A program made the translations under genes and the position numbers. From Chroococcus sp. CMT-3BRIN-NPC107 (GTDB lineage Bacteria > Cyanobacteriota > Cyanobacteriia > Cyanobacteriales > Chroococcidiopsidaceae), in NCBI GenBank assembly GCA_019359635.1, contig JAHHGY010000004.1, forward strand, positions 22,669 through 86,668: a stretch of 64,000 bases of DNA, written 5' to 3'. The notes under the pieces were generated by a model. That model searched no databases. It saw nothing but the letters and a program-made list of their open reading frames with translations, and was not told the DNA's origin. Positions 19,562-28,494 of the stretch are shown here, piece by piece (position 1 is the stretch's first letter; each line of letters starts with the position of its first letter).

Positions 19562-20036
19562 TTCATCTCCTTAAAATCGGGAAAACTTGTTCTTTGCCAG
19601 GTTTAAATTAGGTTAAATTTTTGTACTTACCGACTTTCTGGCAGTGGCAGCAATAGAATGTGCCTTAGACCAATTAAATTAGTGATAGTCTTTAGACACG
19701 CATTGAGCAACAGTTTCCTTTTTTAAAGTTGCACATTTTGCCCATCTTAGGTCTATATCTAACTTAAGAAACTTTGTCTTTAGAATTTTTTATAATTTCA
19801 TCAATGTTTGGGGTGCGATCGCTTATCTTCAATAGTTTTGGATAATTTAGCTTATTTAGCTGAGGTTTGGGTGATGATTATTTTTGATTTTTATCGCAAA
19901 ATTCCTTAATATTTGACAGTTTCATGCTTGGCACTAGCTAGTTTTAAACCTAGCTTAAGGCACTTTTTGCTAACTTTGCCGTCTAACATTGTTAAGCAAG
20001 TAGTAAATTATAAGTACAAAAACTTACTCCAAATCA
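19562..20036. other. Divergent intergenic region pntA / DUF2808
   Basis: 475 AT-rich bases between two divergently transcribed genes. It presumably holds both promoters. The 80-aa track ORF starting at 19913 overlaps the true gene in another frame and has no support. One HIP1-like GGTGCGATCGCTT is present; nothing else recognised. Confidence 0.5.
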
Positions 20037-20567
20037 ATGTTTGCAAAAAAATCTACGCGACGCTTTCTCTCTGCCTTAGCTGTAACCAGTTGTTTAGTCG
20101 CTGGGTTTCCCGCCCTAATTTCGGCTCAAAGTTTACCTGGATTCACAATTTTTAGCGGTGTCAAGCGCGAAAATCAATTACCATTCCGATTAGACTTTGG
20201 CGGACAAGCTGGCGGCTGGGATCGCTATCGCTTAAGGATTCCACCCAAGCAGTTAAAATTAGCCGTAGCTCAATTTTCTGTCACTTATCCAGATTATTAC
20301 AAAGGCACTTTTGACACCGATAAAGTTGAAATTCGCATCAAAGGTAAAGCTGTGCCTTTAAAAGAAGTAGTTTGGAATAAAGAAAACCGCTCTTTAGAAA
20401 TTTACCCTGTAGAGCCAGTCCCCGCCGCAAGTCGGGTAGAGTTGGTACTTTCTAACGTCAAAAACCCAGGCTTTGGCGGTACGTATTATTTCAATTGTCA
20501 AATCCTCTCTCCTGGCGATGTACCGCTTCTGCGTTATGTAGGTACTTGGATTCTTAGCATTTCTTAG
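20037..20567 (+). CDS. DUF2808 secreted protein
   Basis: A 176-residue exported protein. A basic-hydrophobic signal peptide (KKSTRRFLSALAVTSCLVAGFPALISAQS) ends near residue 32. The mature part has DUF2808 features: DRYRLRIPPKQLKLAVAQFSVTYP, KVEIRIKGKAVPLKEVVWN, the YPVEPVPAASRVELVLSNVKNPGFGGTYYFNC block and a terminal VGTW. It is a diverged paralog of the first gene in the window. It lies upstream of rpmH in the same direction with a 58-bp gap, so it may share a transcript with the ribosomal/insertase cluster. Function unknown. Confidence 0.85.
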   Translation: MFAKKSTRRFLSALAVTSCLVAGFPALISAQSLPGFTIFSGVKRENQLPFRLDFGGQAGGWDRYRLRIPPKQLKLAVAQFSVTYPDYYKGTFDTDKVEIRIKGKAVPLKEVVWNKENRSLEIYPVEPVPAASRVELVLSNVKNPGFGGTYYFNCQILSPGDVPLLRYVGTWILSIS

Positions 20568-20625
20568 CAACTTTAGTGGTAATATTATAGATTGTGACTT
20601 TTTGACAAAATTTAGGGCATAAATT

Positions 20626-20763
20626 ATGCAACGAACATTGGGCGGTACTTGCCGCAAAAGAAAGAGAACATCAGGCTTTCGCGCTCGGATGCGTAACCCA
20701 GACGGACAAAATGTAATTAGCGCTCGTCGTCGCAAAGGGCGGCATCGCCTCAGCGTTTCTTAA
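20626..20763 (+). CDS. rpmH: 50S ribosomal protein L34
   Basis: Too short for the ORF track. Translation gives 45 residues beginning [19 protein letters not shown] and ending KGRHRLSVS, a complete L34 with the invariant [12 protein letters not shown] region. It is followed 8 bp later by rnpA, the universal bacterial order. Confidence 0.96.
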   Translation: MQRTLGGTCRKRKRTSGFRARMRNPDGQNVISARRRKGRHRLSVS

Positions 20764-20771
20764 AATGTATT

Positions 20772-21149
20772 GTGGTACCGAAAGTAAATCGACTTAAAAA
20801 TCGGCACGACTTCCAAACCCTATTTCGGGAAGGAATCCGTCTCAAAAGCTCTCATTTAACTTTGAGAGCTTTACGTATGCAAATAATCCCAGCTAAAAAA
20901 GTTATAGGCGCAACTCGCATTGGTATCTCTATCAGTACAAAAGTTAGCAAACGTGCCGTAATTCGCAACCGCATCAAGCGGCAAATCCGAGCGGCATTTA
21001 GATTTCTATTACCGCAAATAACGCCAGGTTGGAGTTTAGTTGTAGTGGTACAACCCCAAGCTGTAACCAGTAAGTGCGATTATCAACAATTTCTGCAAGA
21101 ATTAGAGCAGTTGTTGGCGAAAGCAGAGGTAATAAATGGGCATTCGTGA
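20772..21149 (+). CDS. rnpA: Ribonuclease P protein component
   Basis: The protein cofactor of RNase P, which removes the 5' leader from pre-tRNAs. It is 125 residues from a GTG start. The family landmarks are KNRHDFQTLFREG at the start, TRIGISISTKVSKRAVIRNR and the RNR motif in VIRNRIKRQIRAAFR. Its last 14 bases overlap the next gene, indicating translational coupling. Confidence 0.95.
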   Translation: MVPKVNRLKNRHDFQTLFREGIRLKSSHLTLRALRMQIIPAKKVIGATRIGISISTKVSKRAVIRNRIKRQIRAAFRFLLPQITPGWSLVVVVQPQAVTSKCDYQQFLQELEQLLAKAEVINGHS

Positions 21150-21528
21150 AGATGTTTACTACGAGGGTGGCCCTCACGTAGGCGAGTTGATATTTGGGTT
21201 AATTATTGGGTTAACAATTGTAGCTTTACCTTTGACAGTGGGCGCGATTGTGAGGGCTTTGTGGTTGCGCTACCGGATTACAAACCGCCGCATTACTATT
21301 ACTGGAGGTTGGCTAGGACGCGATCGCACGGATATTATTTATTCAGAAATTGTCAAGATAGCAAAGGTTCCTCGCGGACTTGGCGCGTGGGGAGATATGG
21401 TAATAACTTTACGAGATGGTAGCCGTTTAGAACTACGAGCCGTACCAAAGTTTCGGGAGATTTACGAATACATCAACGATAAAGTAGCTCTCAAAAATCC
21501 TAAAGTAAGTACAACGGCGGACAACTAA
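21136..21528 (+). CDS. Bacterial PH-domain membrane protein
   Basis: A 130-residue protein. It has one or two hydrophobic segments (VGELIFGLIIGLTIVALPLTVGAIVRALWL), then a bacterial PH-like domain: RYRITNRRITITGGWLGRDRTDIIYSEIVKIAKVPRG and MVITLRDGSRLELRAVPKFREIYEYI. It overlaps rnpA by 14 bp and precedes yidC, a position conserved in cyanobacteria, suggesting a link with membrane protein insertion (inference). The exact role is unknown. Confidence 0.8.
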   Translation: MGIREDVYYEGGPHVGELIFGLIIGLTIVALPLTVGAIVRALWLRYRITNRRITITGGWLGRDRTDIIYSEIVKIAKVPRGLGAWGDMVITLRDGSRLELRAVPKFREIYEYINDKVALKNPKVSTTADN

Positions 21529-21670
21529 ACTTTGTTTGTGATTGGCTAGTTTAGTTAAGAGCCAATCATTACCAAAAAATATATACGGCTAATACTACCC
21601 GTAAATATCCACCAGTATCGGATAAATTAAATTCAGACAAATTAACATATTTTAGGTTAAGTTCACATAA

Positions 21671-22816
21671 ATGGATTTTGGTATAGGGTTTCTCTCTAAC
21701 AACGTGATGCTGCCGATCCTAGATTTTTTCTACGGGATCGTGCCAAGTTATGGACTAGCAATTGTCGCCTTAACGCTAGTAATTCGCTTTGCGCTTTATC
21801 CTCTAAGCGCTGGATCGATTCGGAATATGCGGCGCACGAGAGTTACTCAACCGTTGATGCAAAAACGAGTTAAAGAACTTCAAGAGCGCTACAAAGACAA
21901 TCCGACCAAATTGCAGGAAGAAATGAGCGGTGTATATAAGGAATTTGGCAATCCTTTAGCTGGCTGTTTGCCTGTATTGGTACAGATGCCCGTACTATTT
22001 GCTTTATTTGCAACTTTGCGAGGTTCGCCTTTTTCAGATATTAATTACAACATCAATTTGCAAGTATTGCCTCAAGAACAAATTGAGCGGGTTCAACCCC
22101 AAGCTTTTACAACTCCACCACAAAACATTTACATTGCTGATGGAGTTCACGCGCCGATTATTGCCGTTTTACCAGGTGGAAATAATTTAGGCGTGGGCGA
22201 AAAAACAAAGGTTGAATTTCAAACAGTAGAAGGTAAAACTTTAACCGCTTTAGAATCCGAGCATCCTGATTCTACGCTCGTACCCACTTTAAAAGTGACC
22301 AAAGGTAGCGATCGAGTACAAATAGATGCTAACGGTAATATAGAAGCCCTAGCACCAGGAGAAGCTACAATTCAAGGCACAATTCCGGGACTTGCCAGCA
22401 ATAAAGGATTTTTGTTTATTGATGCCTTGGGCAGAGTTGGCGCATTTGACGATGATGGGACAATTCACTGGGATATTGTCGGTATGATTGTCGGTTTTGG
22501 TTTGAGCCTTTACTTGAGCCAAAATTTATCGGGACAAGGTGCGACGGGTGGCAATCCTCAGCAAGCAACCGTAAATAAAATTACGCCAATTATTTTTTCG
22601 GGGATGTTTCTATTTTTCCCACTTCCGGCGGGAGTTTTGATGTATATGCTGATTGCAAATATATTTCAAACCTTGCAAACTGCGATCGTTTCCCGCGAAC
22701 CTTTGCCCGAAAACCTGCAAAAAATAGTGGAAGCAGATGCAAAAGTAGCTGAGGCTAAAGATAGAGAATCGCTTCCCTTTGAGCCAAATCGTAGTAAGAA
22801 AAAAGCTTCGGGTTAA
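21671..22816 (+). CDS. yidC: Membrane protein insertase YidC
   Basis: The Oxa1/Alb3/YidC insertase of the cytoplasmic and thylakoid membranes, 381 residues. The first transmembrane helix is around residues 10-40 ([26 protein letters not shown]), then a cytoplasmic helical hairpin with [31 protein letters not shown] and the [25 protein letters not shown] segment. A soluble insertion of about 130 residues contains [22 protein letters not shown], resembling a Big_2 Ig-like fold. The last helices ([33 protein letters not shown]) are intact. The tail is basic. The gene lies in the rpmH-rnpA-PH-yidC-jag cluster. Confidence 0.94.
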   Translation: MDFGIGFLSNNVMLPILDFFYGIVPSYGLAIVALTLVIRFALYPLSAGSIRNMRRTRVTQPLMQKRVKELQERYKDNPTKLQEEMSGVYKEFGNPLAGCLPVLVQMPVLFALFATLRGSPFSDINYNINLQVLPQEQIERVQPQAFTTPPQNIYIADGVHAPIIAVLPGGNNLGVGEKTKVEFQTVEGKTLTALESEHPDSTLVPTLKVTKGSDRVQIDANGNIEALAPGEATIQGTIPGLASNKGFLFIDALGRVGAFDDDGTIHWDIVGMIVGFGLSLYLSQNLSGQGATGGNPQQATVNKITPIIFSGMFLFFPLPAGVLMYMLIANIFQTLQTAIVSREPLPENLQKIVEADAKVAEAKDRESLPFEPNRSKKKASG

Positions 22817-22818
22817 AA

Positions 22819-23343
22819 ATGACTGATAGTGCAATGGAGCAAGGTCAGCAGTGGTTAAAAACACTGCTGCAATTATCTGGAATACCTGCGGATGTGAAAG
22901 CAGACGTAGAAAGCAATAGCAGCACCCATAAACCAGGGGAGGAAGCAGTAGATAGCTACTGGTTGACTATTGATGAAACAAACCTGAGTAGAGAGCAAAT
23001 AGAAACGCTGACAGGTTCTCAAGGGGCGGTATTAGACGGCATTCAATACCTAGCAAATGCCAGTTTAAACTTAAACCACGCTGAACCCGTAGGCTTTTAT
23101 ATTATTGAGTTGAACGGTTATAGAGCAAAAAGGCAAGCCGAATTAGAAGAACTTGCACTGAACGCCAAAGAGCAGGTACAAGCATCGATGGAGGAAGTAG
23201 AAATTAAATCTTTATCCTCTGCCGAACGTCGCCAAATTCACACAATTTTGCAAGAGTACCCAGAATTGGAAACTTTTAGTCGTGGCAAAGAACCCCACCG
23301 TCATCTTGTTGTCAGACTAAGAGCGCAAGATAATCTTGGCTAA
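22819..23343 (+). CDS. Jag/KhpB-like R3H RNA-binding protein
   Basis: A 174-residue Jag-type protein, predicted to bind single-stranded nucleic acid. The KH-like part covers roughly residues 60-105 (ETLTGSQGAVLDGIQYLANASLN, with the degenerate GxxG-like turn). The C-terminus is an R3H domain: LSSAERRQIHTILQEYPELETFSRGKEPHRHLVV. The N-terminal Jag-N domain of Firmicutes is absent, as in other cyanobacteria. It starts 2 bp after yidC, the standard yidC-jag pairing. Confidence 0.9.
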   Translation: MTDSAMEQGQQWLKTLLQLSGIPADVKADVESNSSTHKPGEEAVDSYWLTIDETNLSREQIETLTGSQGAVLDGIQYLANASLNLNHAEPVGFYIIELNGYRAKRQAELEELALNAKEQVQASMEEVEIKSLSSAERRQIHTILQEYPELETFSRGKEPHRHLVVRLRAQDNLG

Positions 23344-23403
23344 AAAACTTTAATTTTTGCCACAATCAAAATTAGCGTTTATTGAGGGCGAGGCAAACTT
23401 CCT

Positions 23404-23907
23404 ATGGAGGCAATTTACATTCCCCAACTGACAAAAGCACCAGAGAGAACTGAGGTAGTACCAATACAAGAATTTGTCCCTGGTTTAGAAACCTTAACTC
23501 CGGTGCGCGGGAGAGTTAAAGTTCAGCATCAAGGCAATTATTTAGAGGTGTCAGGTAAAGCTGAAACCATTGTCACCTTAACTTGCCATCGTTGCTTGAA
23601 GCAATACAATCATCGTTTGATGGTTGATACTTCCGAAATGATTTGGCTAGATGAATCTGCAAGTCTTCCTTACGAAGGTGCGATAGATAAAGAGGTAGCT
23701 ATCGAAGATTTAATCGAAAGTTTGTCGCCTCAAGGCTACTTTAATCCTATAGAGTGGCTGTACGAGCAATTGTGTTTGGAAATGCCCCAAAAACAGTTGT
23801 GCGAGAAAGATTGCGCGGGTATACCTGCCGATATTAGCAACAGTGCCGAAAAAATAGGCGATCGCCGTTGGGCTTCTTTGGAAGCATTAAAAAAGCAAAT
23901 ACCCTAA
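23404..23907 (+). CDS. DUF177 / YceD family protein
   Basis: A 167-residue YceD-like protein, a family linked by genomic context and plant/bacterial genetics to 23S rRNA or large-subunit assembly. Features: LTPVRGRVKVQHQGNYLEVSGKAETIVTLTCHRCLKQY with a CxxC pair, the acidic EVAIEDLIESLSPQGYFNPIEWLYEQLCLEMP segment, and a second cysteine pair in QLCEKDCAGI. The paired CxxC and C(x)nC may bind zinc (inference). It ends 1 bp before the next gene. Confidence 0.85.
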   Translation: MEAIYIPQLTKAPERTEVVPIQEFVPGLETLTPVRGRVKVQHQGNYLEVSGKAETIVTLTCHRCLKQYNHRLMVDTSEMIWLDESASLPYEGAIDKEVAIEDLIESLSPQGYFNPIEWLYEQLCLEMPQKQLCEKDCAGIPADISNSAEKIGDRRWASLEALKKQIP

Positions 23908-23908
23908 C

Positions 23909-25423
23909 ATGAGCTTCCGTAATGAATTTGAACTACTTTTGCGCGCCCGTTATCCTTTGATTTATATTCCTACTTACGAGGAGGAACGAGTAGAAGTAGT
24001 AATTAAAGAAGAATCACAGAAGCAAGGAAATCGAGCAGTATACACTTGGGATTTTGTGGACGGTTACCAAGGAAATCCCAACGATGCGGGTTTTGGTCGG
24101 CGCAACCCCGTACAGGCATTAGAATTTGTCGAAAAGCTCCCCGCTAGCGCCGCCGCCGTGTTTGTATTGCGAGACTTTCACCGCTTTTTAGAAGATGTTT
24201 CGGTGTCGCGCAAACTCCGCAATTTAGCAAAATTATTAAAATCTCAGCCGAAAAACGTTGTAATTCTATCGCCAAAAATTGCCATCCCCGAAGACTTGGG
24301 GGAGGTGCTGACGGTGTTAGAGTTTCCTTTACCCGCGCCGCCAGATATTAAGCTCGAAATTGAGCGATTGTTATTAGCTACAGGGCAATCAATCAGTACA
24401 AAGTTTTTAGATGAATTAGTCCGCTCTTGTCAAGGTTTGTCAATGGAGCGGATTCGCCGAGTATTAGCAAGAGCGATCGCATCTCATGGCGAATTGCAAC
24501 CAGAAGACGTGGAATTGGTTTTAGAAGAAAAGCGCCAAACTATCCGCCAAACTCAAATACTAGACTTTTACCCCACCACTGAAAAAATCACCGATATCGG
24601 CGGATTAGACAACCTTAAAGACTGGTTGTTAAGGCGGGGTGGTGGATTTACCGAAAAAGCTAGAGCCTACGGTTTACCCTACCCGCGCGGGCTGCTGCTG
24701 GTAGGAATTCAAGGTACGGGGAAGTCTCTTACCGCCAAAGCGATCGCTCATCATTGGCATTTACCTTTATTAAGGCTAGATGTAGGGCGCTTGTTTGCAG
24801 GTTTGGTAGGGGAATCAGAATCTCGCACTCGCCAAATGATCCAAGTAGCCGAAGCCCTAGCGCCTTGCATTTTGTGGATTGATGAAATTGATAAGGCATT
24901 TTCGGGACTAGGTAGTAAAGGCGATGCGGGGACTACTAGCCGCGTGTTTGGCACGTTTATAACTTGGTTGGCTGAAAAGACATCTCCGGTGTTTGTCGTG
25001 GCTACAGCGAACGATATTCAAGCCCTACCGCCGGAAATGTTGCGCAAAGGACGGTTTGATGAAATATTTTTTGTCGGCTTACCAAGTCAGGAAGAAAGAA
25101 AAGAAATTTTTACAGTGCATTTATCAAGATTGCGATCGCACAACTTCAATAATTACGACTTGGAACGCCTAGCTTACGAAACTCCCGACTTTTCTGGCGC
25201 GGAAATTGAGCAAACTTTAGTGGAAGCTATGCACATCGGCTTTAGTCAAAACCGCGACTTTACCAGCGATGATATTTTAGAAGCCGCTAGTCAAATTATC
25301 CCCTTAGCCCGTACTGCTACTGAACAAATTGAATTTTTGCAAGAGTGGGCAAAAGCTGGTAAAGCTCGTTTAGCATCAAAACACAATCCGTTAAGCGATC
25401 GCATTGGGCGACAATTGCCGTAA
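23909..25423 (+). CDS. Ycf46-like AAA ATPase
   Basis: A 504-residue AAA-family ATPase of the Ycf46 type, found in cyanobacteria and red-algal plastids. An N-terminal domain (MSFRNEFELLLRARYPLIYIPTYEEERV) is degenerate and lacks a P-loop. The active AAA module has Walker A GIQGTGKS at 266-273, Walker B CILWIDEIDKAF, sensor VFVVATAND and an arginine finger in LRKGRFDEIFFVGLP. In Synechocystis the homolog has been tied to carbon-concentrating and CO2-response physiology (family knowledge, limited). It is tightly packed behind the DUF177 gene. Confidence 0.88.
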   Translation: MSFRNEFELLLRARYPLIYIPTYEEERVEVVIKEESQKQGNRAVYTWDFVDGYQGNPNDAGFGRRNPVQALEFVEKLPASAAAVFVLRDFHRFLEDVSVSRKLRNLAKLLKSQPKNVVILSPKIAIPEDLGEVLTVLEFPLPAPPDIKLEIERLLLATGQSISTKFLDELVRSCQGLSMERIRRVLARAIASHGELQPEDVELVLEEKRQTIRQTQILDFYPTTEKITDIGGLDNLKDWLLRRGGGFTEKARAYGLPYPRGLLLVGIQGTGKSLTAKAIAHHWHLPLLRLDVGRLFAGLVGESESRTRQMIQVAEALAPCILWIDEIDKAFSGLGSKGDAGTTSRVFGTFITWLAEKTSPVFVVATANDIQALPPEMLRKGRFDEIFFVGLPSQEERKEIFTVHLSRLRSHNFNNYDLERLAYETPDFSGAEIEQTLVEAMHIGFSQNRDFTSDDILEAASQIIPLARTATEQIEFLQEWAKAGKARLASKHNPLSDRIGRQLP

Positions 25424-25442
25424 TTGATAGGAGGTAGGATTA

Positions 25443-25916
25443 ATGAGGTTTACAGAAGGTTTAGTTAAATTAGTTTTAGGGTTTATAGTTGCGATCGCTT
25501 TATTAGTTAGTGGTAGCGTGGCTTTAGCACTTATATTTATCAACCGTTCCTCAACACCGCCGCCTAAGCCAATTTTTGCTAACGATACTAATGCGGTCAA
25601 AAAAAAGGCAAATATTCCGCTAACTAAAACTCCTGCGCCTGCGGCGGCTAAGAAACCAACTTCTGCTAAAAGTAGCAAGCCTTCCCCCTCACCTTTAGCC
25701 TCTGGTACTTATTTGGCGCGGGTGACATGGAATGACGGCTTAAGCCTCCGCACCGAACCAAGTTTAGAAGCGCAAAGAGTTGGTAGCTTAGATTACAACC
25801 AACAAATTGTAGTTTTGGAACAAAGTCAAGACCAAAAATGGCAGCGCGTTCGTTTAGAAGATGGCGAGTTGGAAGGATGGGTAAAAGCAGGTAATACAGA
25901 GCGAGTGACAGACTAA
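25443..25916 (+). CDS. SH3 domain protein, membrane anchored
   Basis: A 157-residue protein. An N-terminal anchor (LVKLVLGFIVAIALLVSGSVALALIFI) is followed by a Pro/Ala/Lys/Ser-rich linker of about 60 residues. A C-terminal bacterial SH3_3 domain carries the hallmark GLSLRTEPSLEAQRVGSL and KWQRVRLEDGELEGWVK. Such proteins are usually periplasmic and bind peptidoglycan or polysaccharide. It follows ycf46 at 19 bp with an AGGAGG-like sequence ahead of the start. It ends 3 bp before the convergent furA stop. Confidence 0.85.
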   Translation: MRFTEGLVKLVLGFIVAIALLVSGSVALALIFINRSSTPPPKPIFANDTNAVKKKANIPLTKTPAPAAAKKPTSAKSSKPSPSPLASGTYLARVTWNDGLSLRTEPSLEAQRVGSLDYNQQIVVLEQSQDQKWQRVRLEDGELEGWVKAGNTERVTD

Positions 25917-25919
25917 AGT

Positions 25920-26381
25920 CTACAAAGGCATCAACGCTCTTTGGCAAGAGGGACACACCGCATGAATTGCTAGTTGACAATCTAATAAGTGATAACCTTC
26001 TTTCTCCGCCGTTTTACTGCCCATTTTTAAAATTGAATCGTTCTTAAATTCAATAGTTTTATTGCACCGGACGCAAATTAAATGATGGTGGTGGTGAGGA
26101 TAGGGTTGGTTTAGTTCGTAATGTTTATGTCCTTCCCCTAATTCGAGTTCGCGCAAAATACCCATTCTTGCCATCAACTTCAAAGTTCGATAGATGGTAG
26201 ATAGGCTAATACCTTTTGCTTGCTCTACGGTTTCTAATTGATGGTACAGATCCTCAGCGCTAAGGTGTTCTCCTTCAGGGAGTTTTTGAAAAACGTGCAG
26301 GATAGTTTCTCGTTGAGGAGTCAACCGCCAACCGCGATCGTGGAGTTCTGCTTTGAGGGAGCCAGCCGTGTAAACACTCAT
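25920..26381 (-). CDS. furA: Ferric uptake regulator FurA
   Basis: A 153-residue Fur-family repressor. It closely follows the cyanobacterial FurA pattern: MSVYTAGSLKAELHDRGWRLTPQRETILHVFQ and ISLSTIYRTLKLMARMGILRELELGEGHKHYE in the winged helix, HHHHH at 96-100, C103-V-R-C106 and a second CPSC pair near the end. With Fe2+ it binds iron boxes and represses iron acquisition, and in Anabaena also other metabolic genes. Candidate iron boxes lie in its own promoter, consistent with autoregulation. The close match of the N-terminal and histidine-rich segments argues for FurA rather than Zur or PerR. Confidence 0.9.
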   Translation of the reverse strand: MSVYTAGSLKAELHDRGWRLTPQRETILHVFQKLPEGEHLSAEDLYHQLETVEQAKGISLSTIYRTLKLMARMGILRELELGEGHKHYELNQPYPHHHHHLICVRCNKTIEFKNDSILKMGSKTAEKEGYHLLDCQLAIHAVCPSCQRALMPL

Positions 26382-26410
26382 AAAGACATTCTCAAGAAAG
26401 CTTTCTAGTT

Positions 26411-26431
26411 GATAATTCTAATAAATTTATC
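26411..26431. promoter_or_regulatory. Candidate Fur box 1
   Basis: GATAATTCTAATAAATTTATC fits the GATAAT-repeat form of a Fur box with an inverted arm (GATAAT ... TTTATC). It lies about 30 bp upstream of the furA start, as expected for autoregulation. Match by eye only. Confidence 0.4.
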
Positions 26432-26454
26432 GACCAAGTGTCAACAAGCTAGTC

Positions 26455-26472
26455 TTATTGAGAATAATTGCT
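26455..26472. promoter_or_regulatory. Candidate Fur box 2
   Basis: TTATTGAGAATAATTGC resembles the cyanobacterial iron box (ATTGAGAATAATT core). It sits between divergent furA and the hypothetical gene at 26521, so it could affect both. Match by eye only. Confidence 0.4.
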
Positions 26473-26520
26473 AACTGAATCCGTTTAACCTATAGAGATA
26501 ATATTCAGTGAGCATAAGTC

Positions 26521-27843
26521 GTGGATGCAATATTAGAGAAGTCGTACCAAGTAAAGCAGGCTTTAGTTGATTTTGTTTTGGAGGCGAAAGGAAAACTCGC
26601 AACAAGCCTAGAAGCTTATGCAGCCGAGCAGTCGCGGCGTAAAAGCGGGGATAATCAGCAAGACTTGATTGTTGACAGTTTTATTATTGAGGGTAAAGTT
26701 GGCGATCGCACTCCCTTAGATTTATTCATTGAAAGTCAGCCAAAATTGATAGAGAGCGATCGCGCGTTAATTAGTGATTGGCGGCGCAGTTTTATGGGTT
26801 TATTTGCAGTAGTACAAGTTTTGAGCGATGGGTTTGAACTCCAAAATTGGCTCACCACTAAAAACTATATTGTTAAACCAAATAACTCTCAAGCTATTAA
26901 GGATTTGTCGCGCTGTCAAGTAGGAGATATTTTACTTGCTCGGATTGCGCCGATTAATGATTATTGGATATTTTTTAGTAAATCTACAATTCTCGGTAAA
27001 TTAGGTAAACCAAAATTAGCGGTAGCCATTGGAAACTTTAAAGATAATTACAAACATTCTCTTTATGGCGATGCGCCAGAATTGTTACAACAAGCTTGGC
27101 AATCGGTAGCCGAGTATCATCAGCAATTTATCGAATTTTTCGGTAGCGATGAAATTACAATGTCAGGATATCAACTTAATAAAAAAGTTGCCGAGTTTCA
27201 AGAGATATTAATGAAGCAGAGCCTAAGTGCCGCAGGTATTGATGATACTAAATCTTTGGCAGAATTAGCGCAGGATGTAGGGTTGGACGAAGCAGAAATT
27301 GAAGCTGTAGCTAAAGAATCTGGTACAGATGCAAAAGTTGTCGCGCAACTGTTCGATAAAAAAAGCCCGACTAAAATGGTAGCGCCTAAAATTGAATTGC
27401 CTGCTGAATTAAAAAAAGCAGAACAAGTAACATCATTATCTCATCCGCGCTGGGGGCAAATGTTTTTGCCTACTTATAGTAAGTTTAAAACCATGCTTGA
27501 AGCTCCAGATTGGCAAAGTATCGAAGGAGCCGAAAAACTTATGCGATATTATTTAGAAAACCCTACAATTAATGTGTTTATTTGGCAAAGATTAGCCCAA
27601 CAATATCCGCAGCAATTAGAAATAATCTTGCAGCAGTTTCTAGAAAGTCCCGATTTTAAAATTGACAAACTGCCGACAATTTTACAAGACAAATTTGATA
27701 AGCCTTTAGAGCCAGAATTACCAGAAACTGCCAGCGTACCAATACATTTAAACAACTTATTTGAGGAGGCTGTAGCAGAAGTTAATAAATCTAAATCTAA
27801 AAACAAAACTTCTAAAAAAGTAGGTTCTGGTTTTGGAAGATAA
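26521..27843 (+). CDS. Cyanobacterial conserved hypothetical protein
   Basis: A 440-residue protein from a GTG start. I do not recognise a named domain. The N-terminal region is helical and predicts no membrane segment. A middle part (QVGDILLARIAPINDYWIFFSKSTILGKLGKPKLAVAIGNFKDNYKHSLYG) looks like a folded beta-rich module. A later DVGLDEAEIEAVAKESGTDAKVVAQLF segment looks like a helix-turn-helix or UBA-like bundle. The C-terminus ends in a lysine-rich tail (KSKSKNKTSKKVGSGFGR). It is divergent from furA and shares its upstream region. Confidence 0.7.
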   Translation: MDAILEKSYQVKQALVDFVLEAKGKLATSLEAYAAEQSRRKSGDNQQDLIVDSFIIEGKVGDRTPLDLFIESQPKLIESDRALISDWRRSFMGLFAVVQVLSDGFELQNWLTTKNYIVKPNNSQAIKDLSRCQVGDILLARIAPINDYWIFFSKSTILGKLGKPKLAVAIGNFKDNYKHSLYGDAPELLQQAWQSVAEYHQQFIEFFGSDEITMSGYQLNKKVAEFQEILMKQSLSAAGIDDTKSLAELAQDVGLDEAEIEAVAKESGTDAKVVAQLFDKKSPTKMVAPKIELPAELKKAEQVTSLSHPRWGQMFLPTYSKFKTMLEAPDWQSIEGAEKLMRYYLENPTINVFIWQRLAQQYPQQLEIILQQFLESPDFKIDKLPTILQDKFDKPLEPELPETASVPIHLNNLFEEAVAEVNKSKSKNKTSKKVGSGFGR

Positions 27844-27912
27844 TTCAAAAGTTATTATTTGGTAGCTGACGATCTAGATTCCCCTTAAAAAGCAGAGTGG
27901 AGAGAAGGCTTA

Positions 27913-28041
27913 GTGAAATTGGTTAGCTTAAAAGCGTTGTACTTGACTGCTATACTTTTGTTGTGGGATATAGGTTTTGTTTTTCCCGGCAATGCTGTGA
28001 TCGTGACAGACGCGGATACTGCACTGATACAGCTTTGGTAA
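27913..28041 (+). CDS. Candidate small membrane/secreted peptide
   Basis: A GTG-initiated ORF of 42 codons not in the track: MKLVSLKALYLTAILLLWDIG... with a basic start, a hydrophobic core of about 15 residues and an Ala-rich possible cleavage site (PGNA). A GGAGAG lies about 11 bases upstream. The signal-peptide-like composition is suggestive, but there is no recognised family and it may be chance. Confidence 0.25.
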   Translation: MKLVSLKALYLTAILLLWDIGFVFPGNAVIVTDADTALIQLW

Positions 28042-28295
28042 AACTGACTAGAATCAGTAACGAATTGCCTTTCTCTAGCTATTGTTGATCCCAGCGATTA
28101 AATAGCACGCTCGACGATTGTTTGCTCAAATTCATCGCTCGTTCGTTATCCCTCCTCTATATAATCCCAATTCTTTCTTTATGTTTGTATAAAACTATCC
28201 TGCTTTTTGCAGGTATATGGTACTTTAGAGCATCTACGGCAAAAGTCTTTGAGGATGTCTGAGAATTATCAAATATGTTGCATTTGTTCCCTAAA

Positions 28296-28352
28296 TCCCC
28301 CAATTCTGGGAGAGATTAACTTAAAGTCCCCCGAAGATTAGGGGGCTATGGA
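28296..28352. repeat. Dispersed CCCCC/GGGGG repeat
   Basis: Two short elements, TCCCCCAATTCTGGGAGAG and TCCCCCGAAGATTAGGGGG, the second a small inverted repeat. This pattern is a familiar scattered element in cyanobacterial intergenic regions. A related palindrome lies near 36628. Confidence 0.5.
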
Positions 28353-28494
28353 GGTAGTTCGAGTAGCATTTAACACTTTTAAGACCTCCTCTTAATGCTC
28401 TTAAAAGATTAATTTGCCTCTTATTCTTTCTCCGATTTTTGCCCGAAGTCTAATATGATGACGGTACTAATTCAAAGAAAACGCCAAAATCGCA

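Larger units (their letters stand above)
27844..28494. other. 650-bp intergenic region before glgA
   Basis: Mostly non-coding. It holds one candidate 42-codon ORF (listed separately) and a dispersed cyanobacterial repeat around 28290-28360. Nothing resembling a tRNA or known RNA was seen. The glgA promoter presumably lies in the last 150 bp. Confidence 0.5.

Noticed and set aside
19913-20155. 80-aa ORF overlapping the second DUF2808 gene
   Set aside because: Out of frame with the true gene and no protein-like features.
26080-26100. Run of five histidines in a small protein
   Set aside because: This is the metal-binding histidine cluster normal for FurA, not a repeat expansion or tag.
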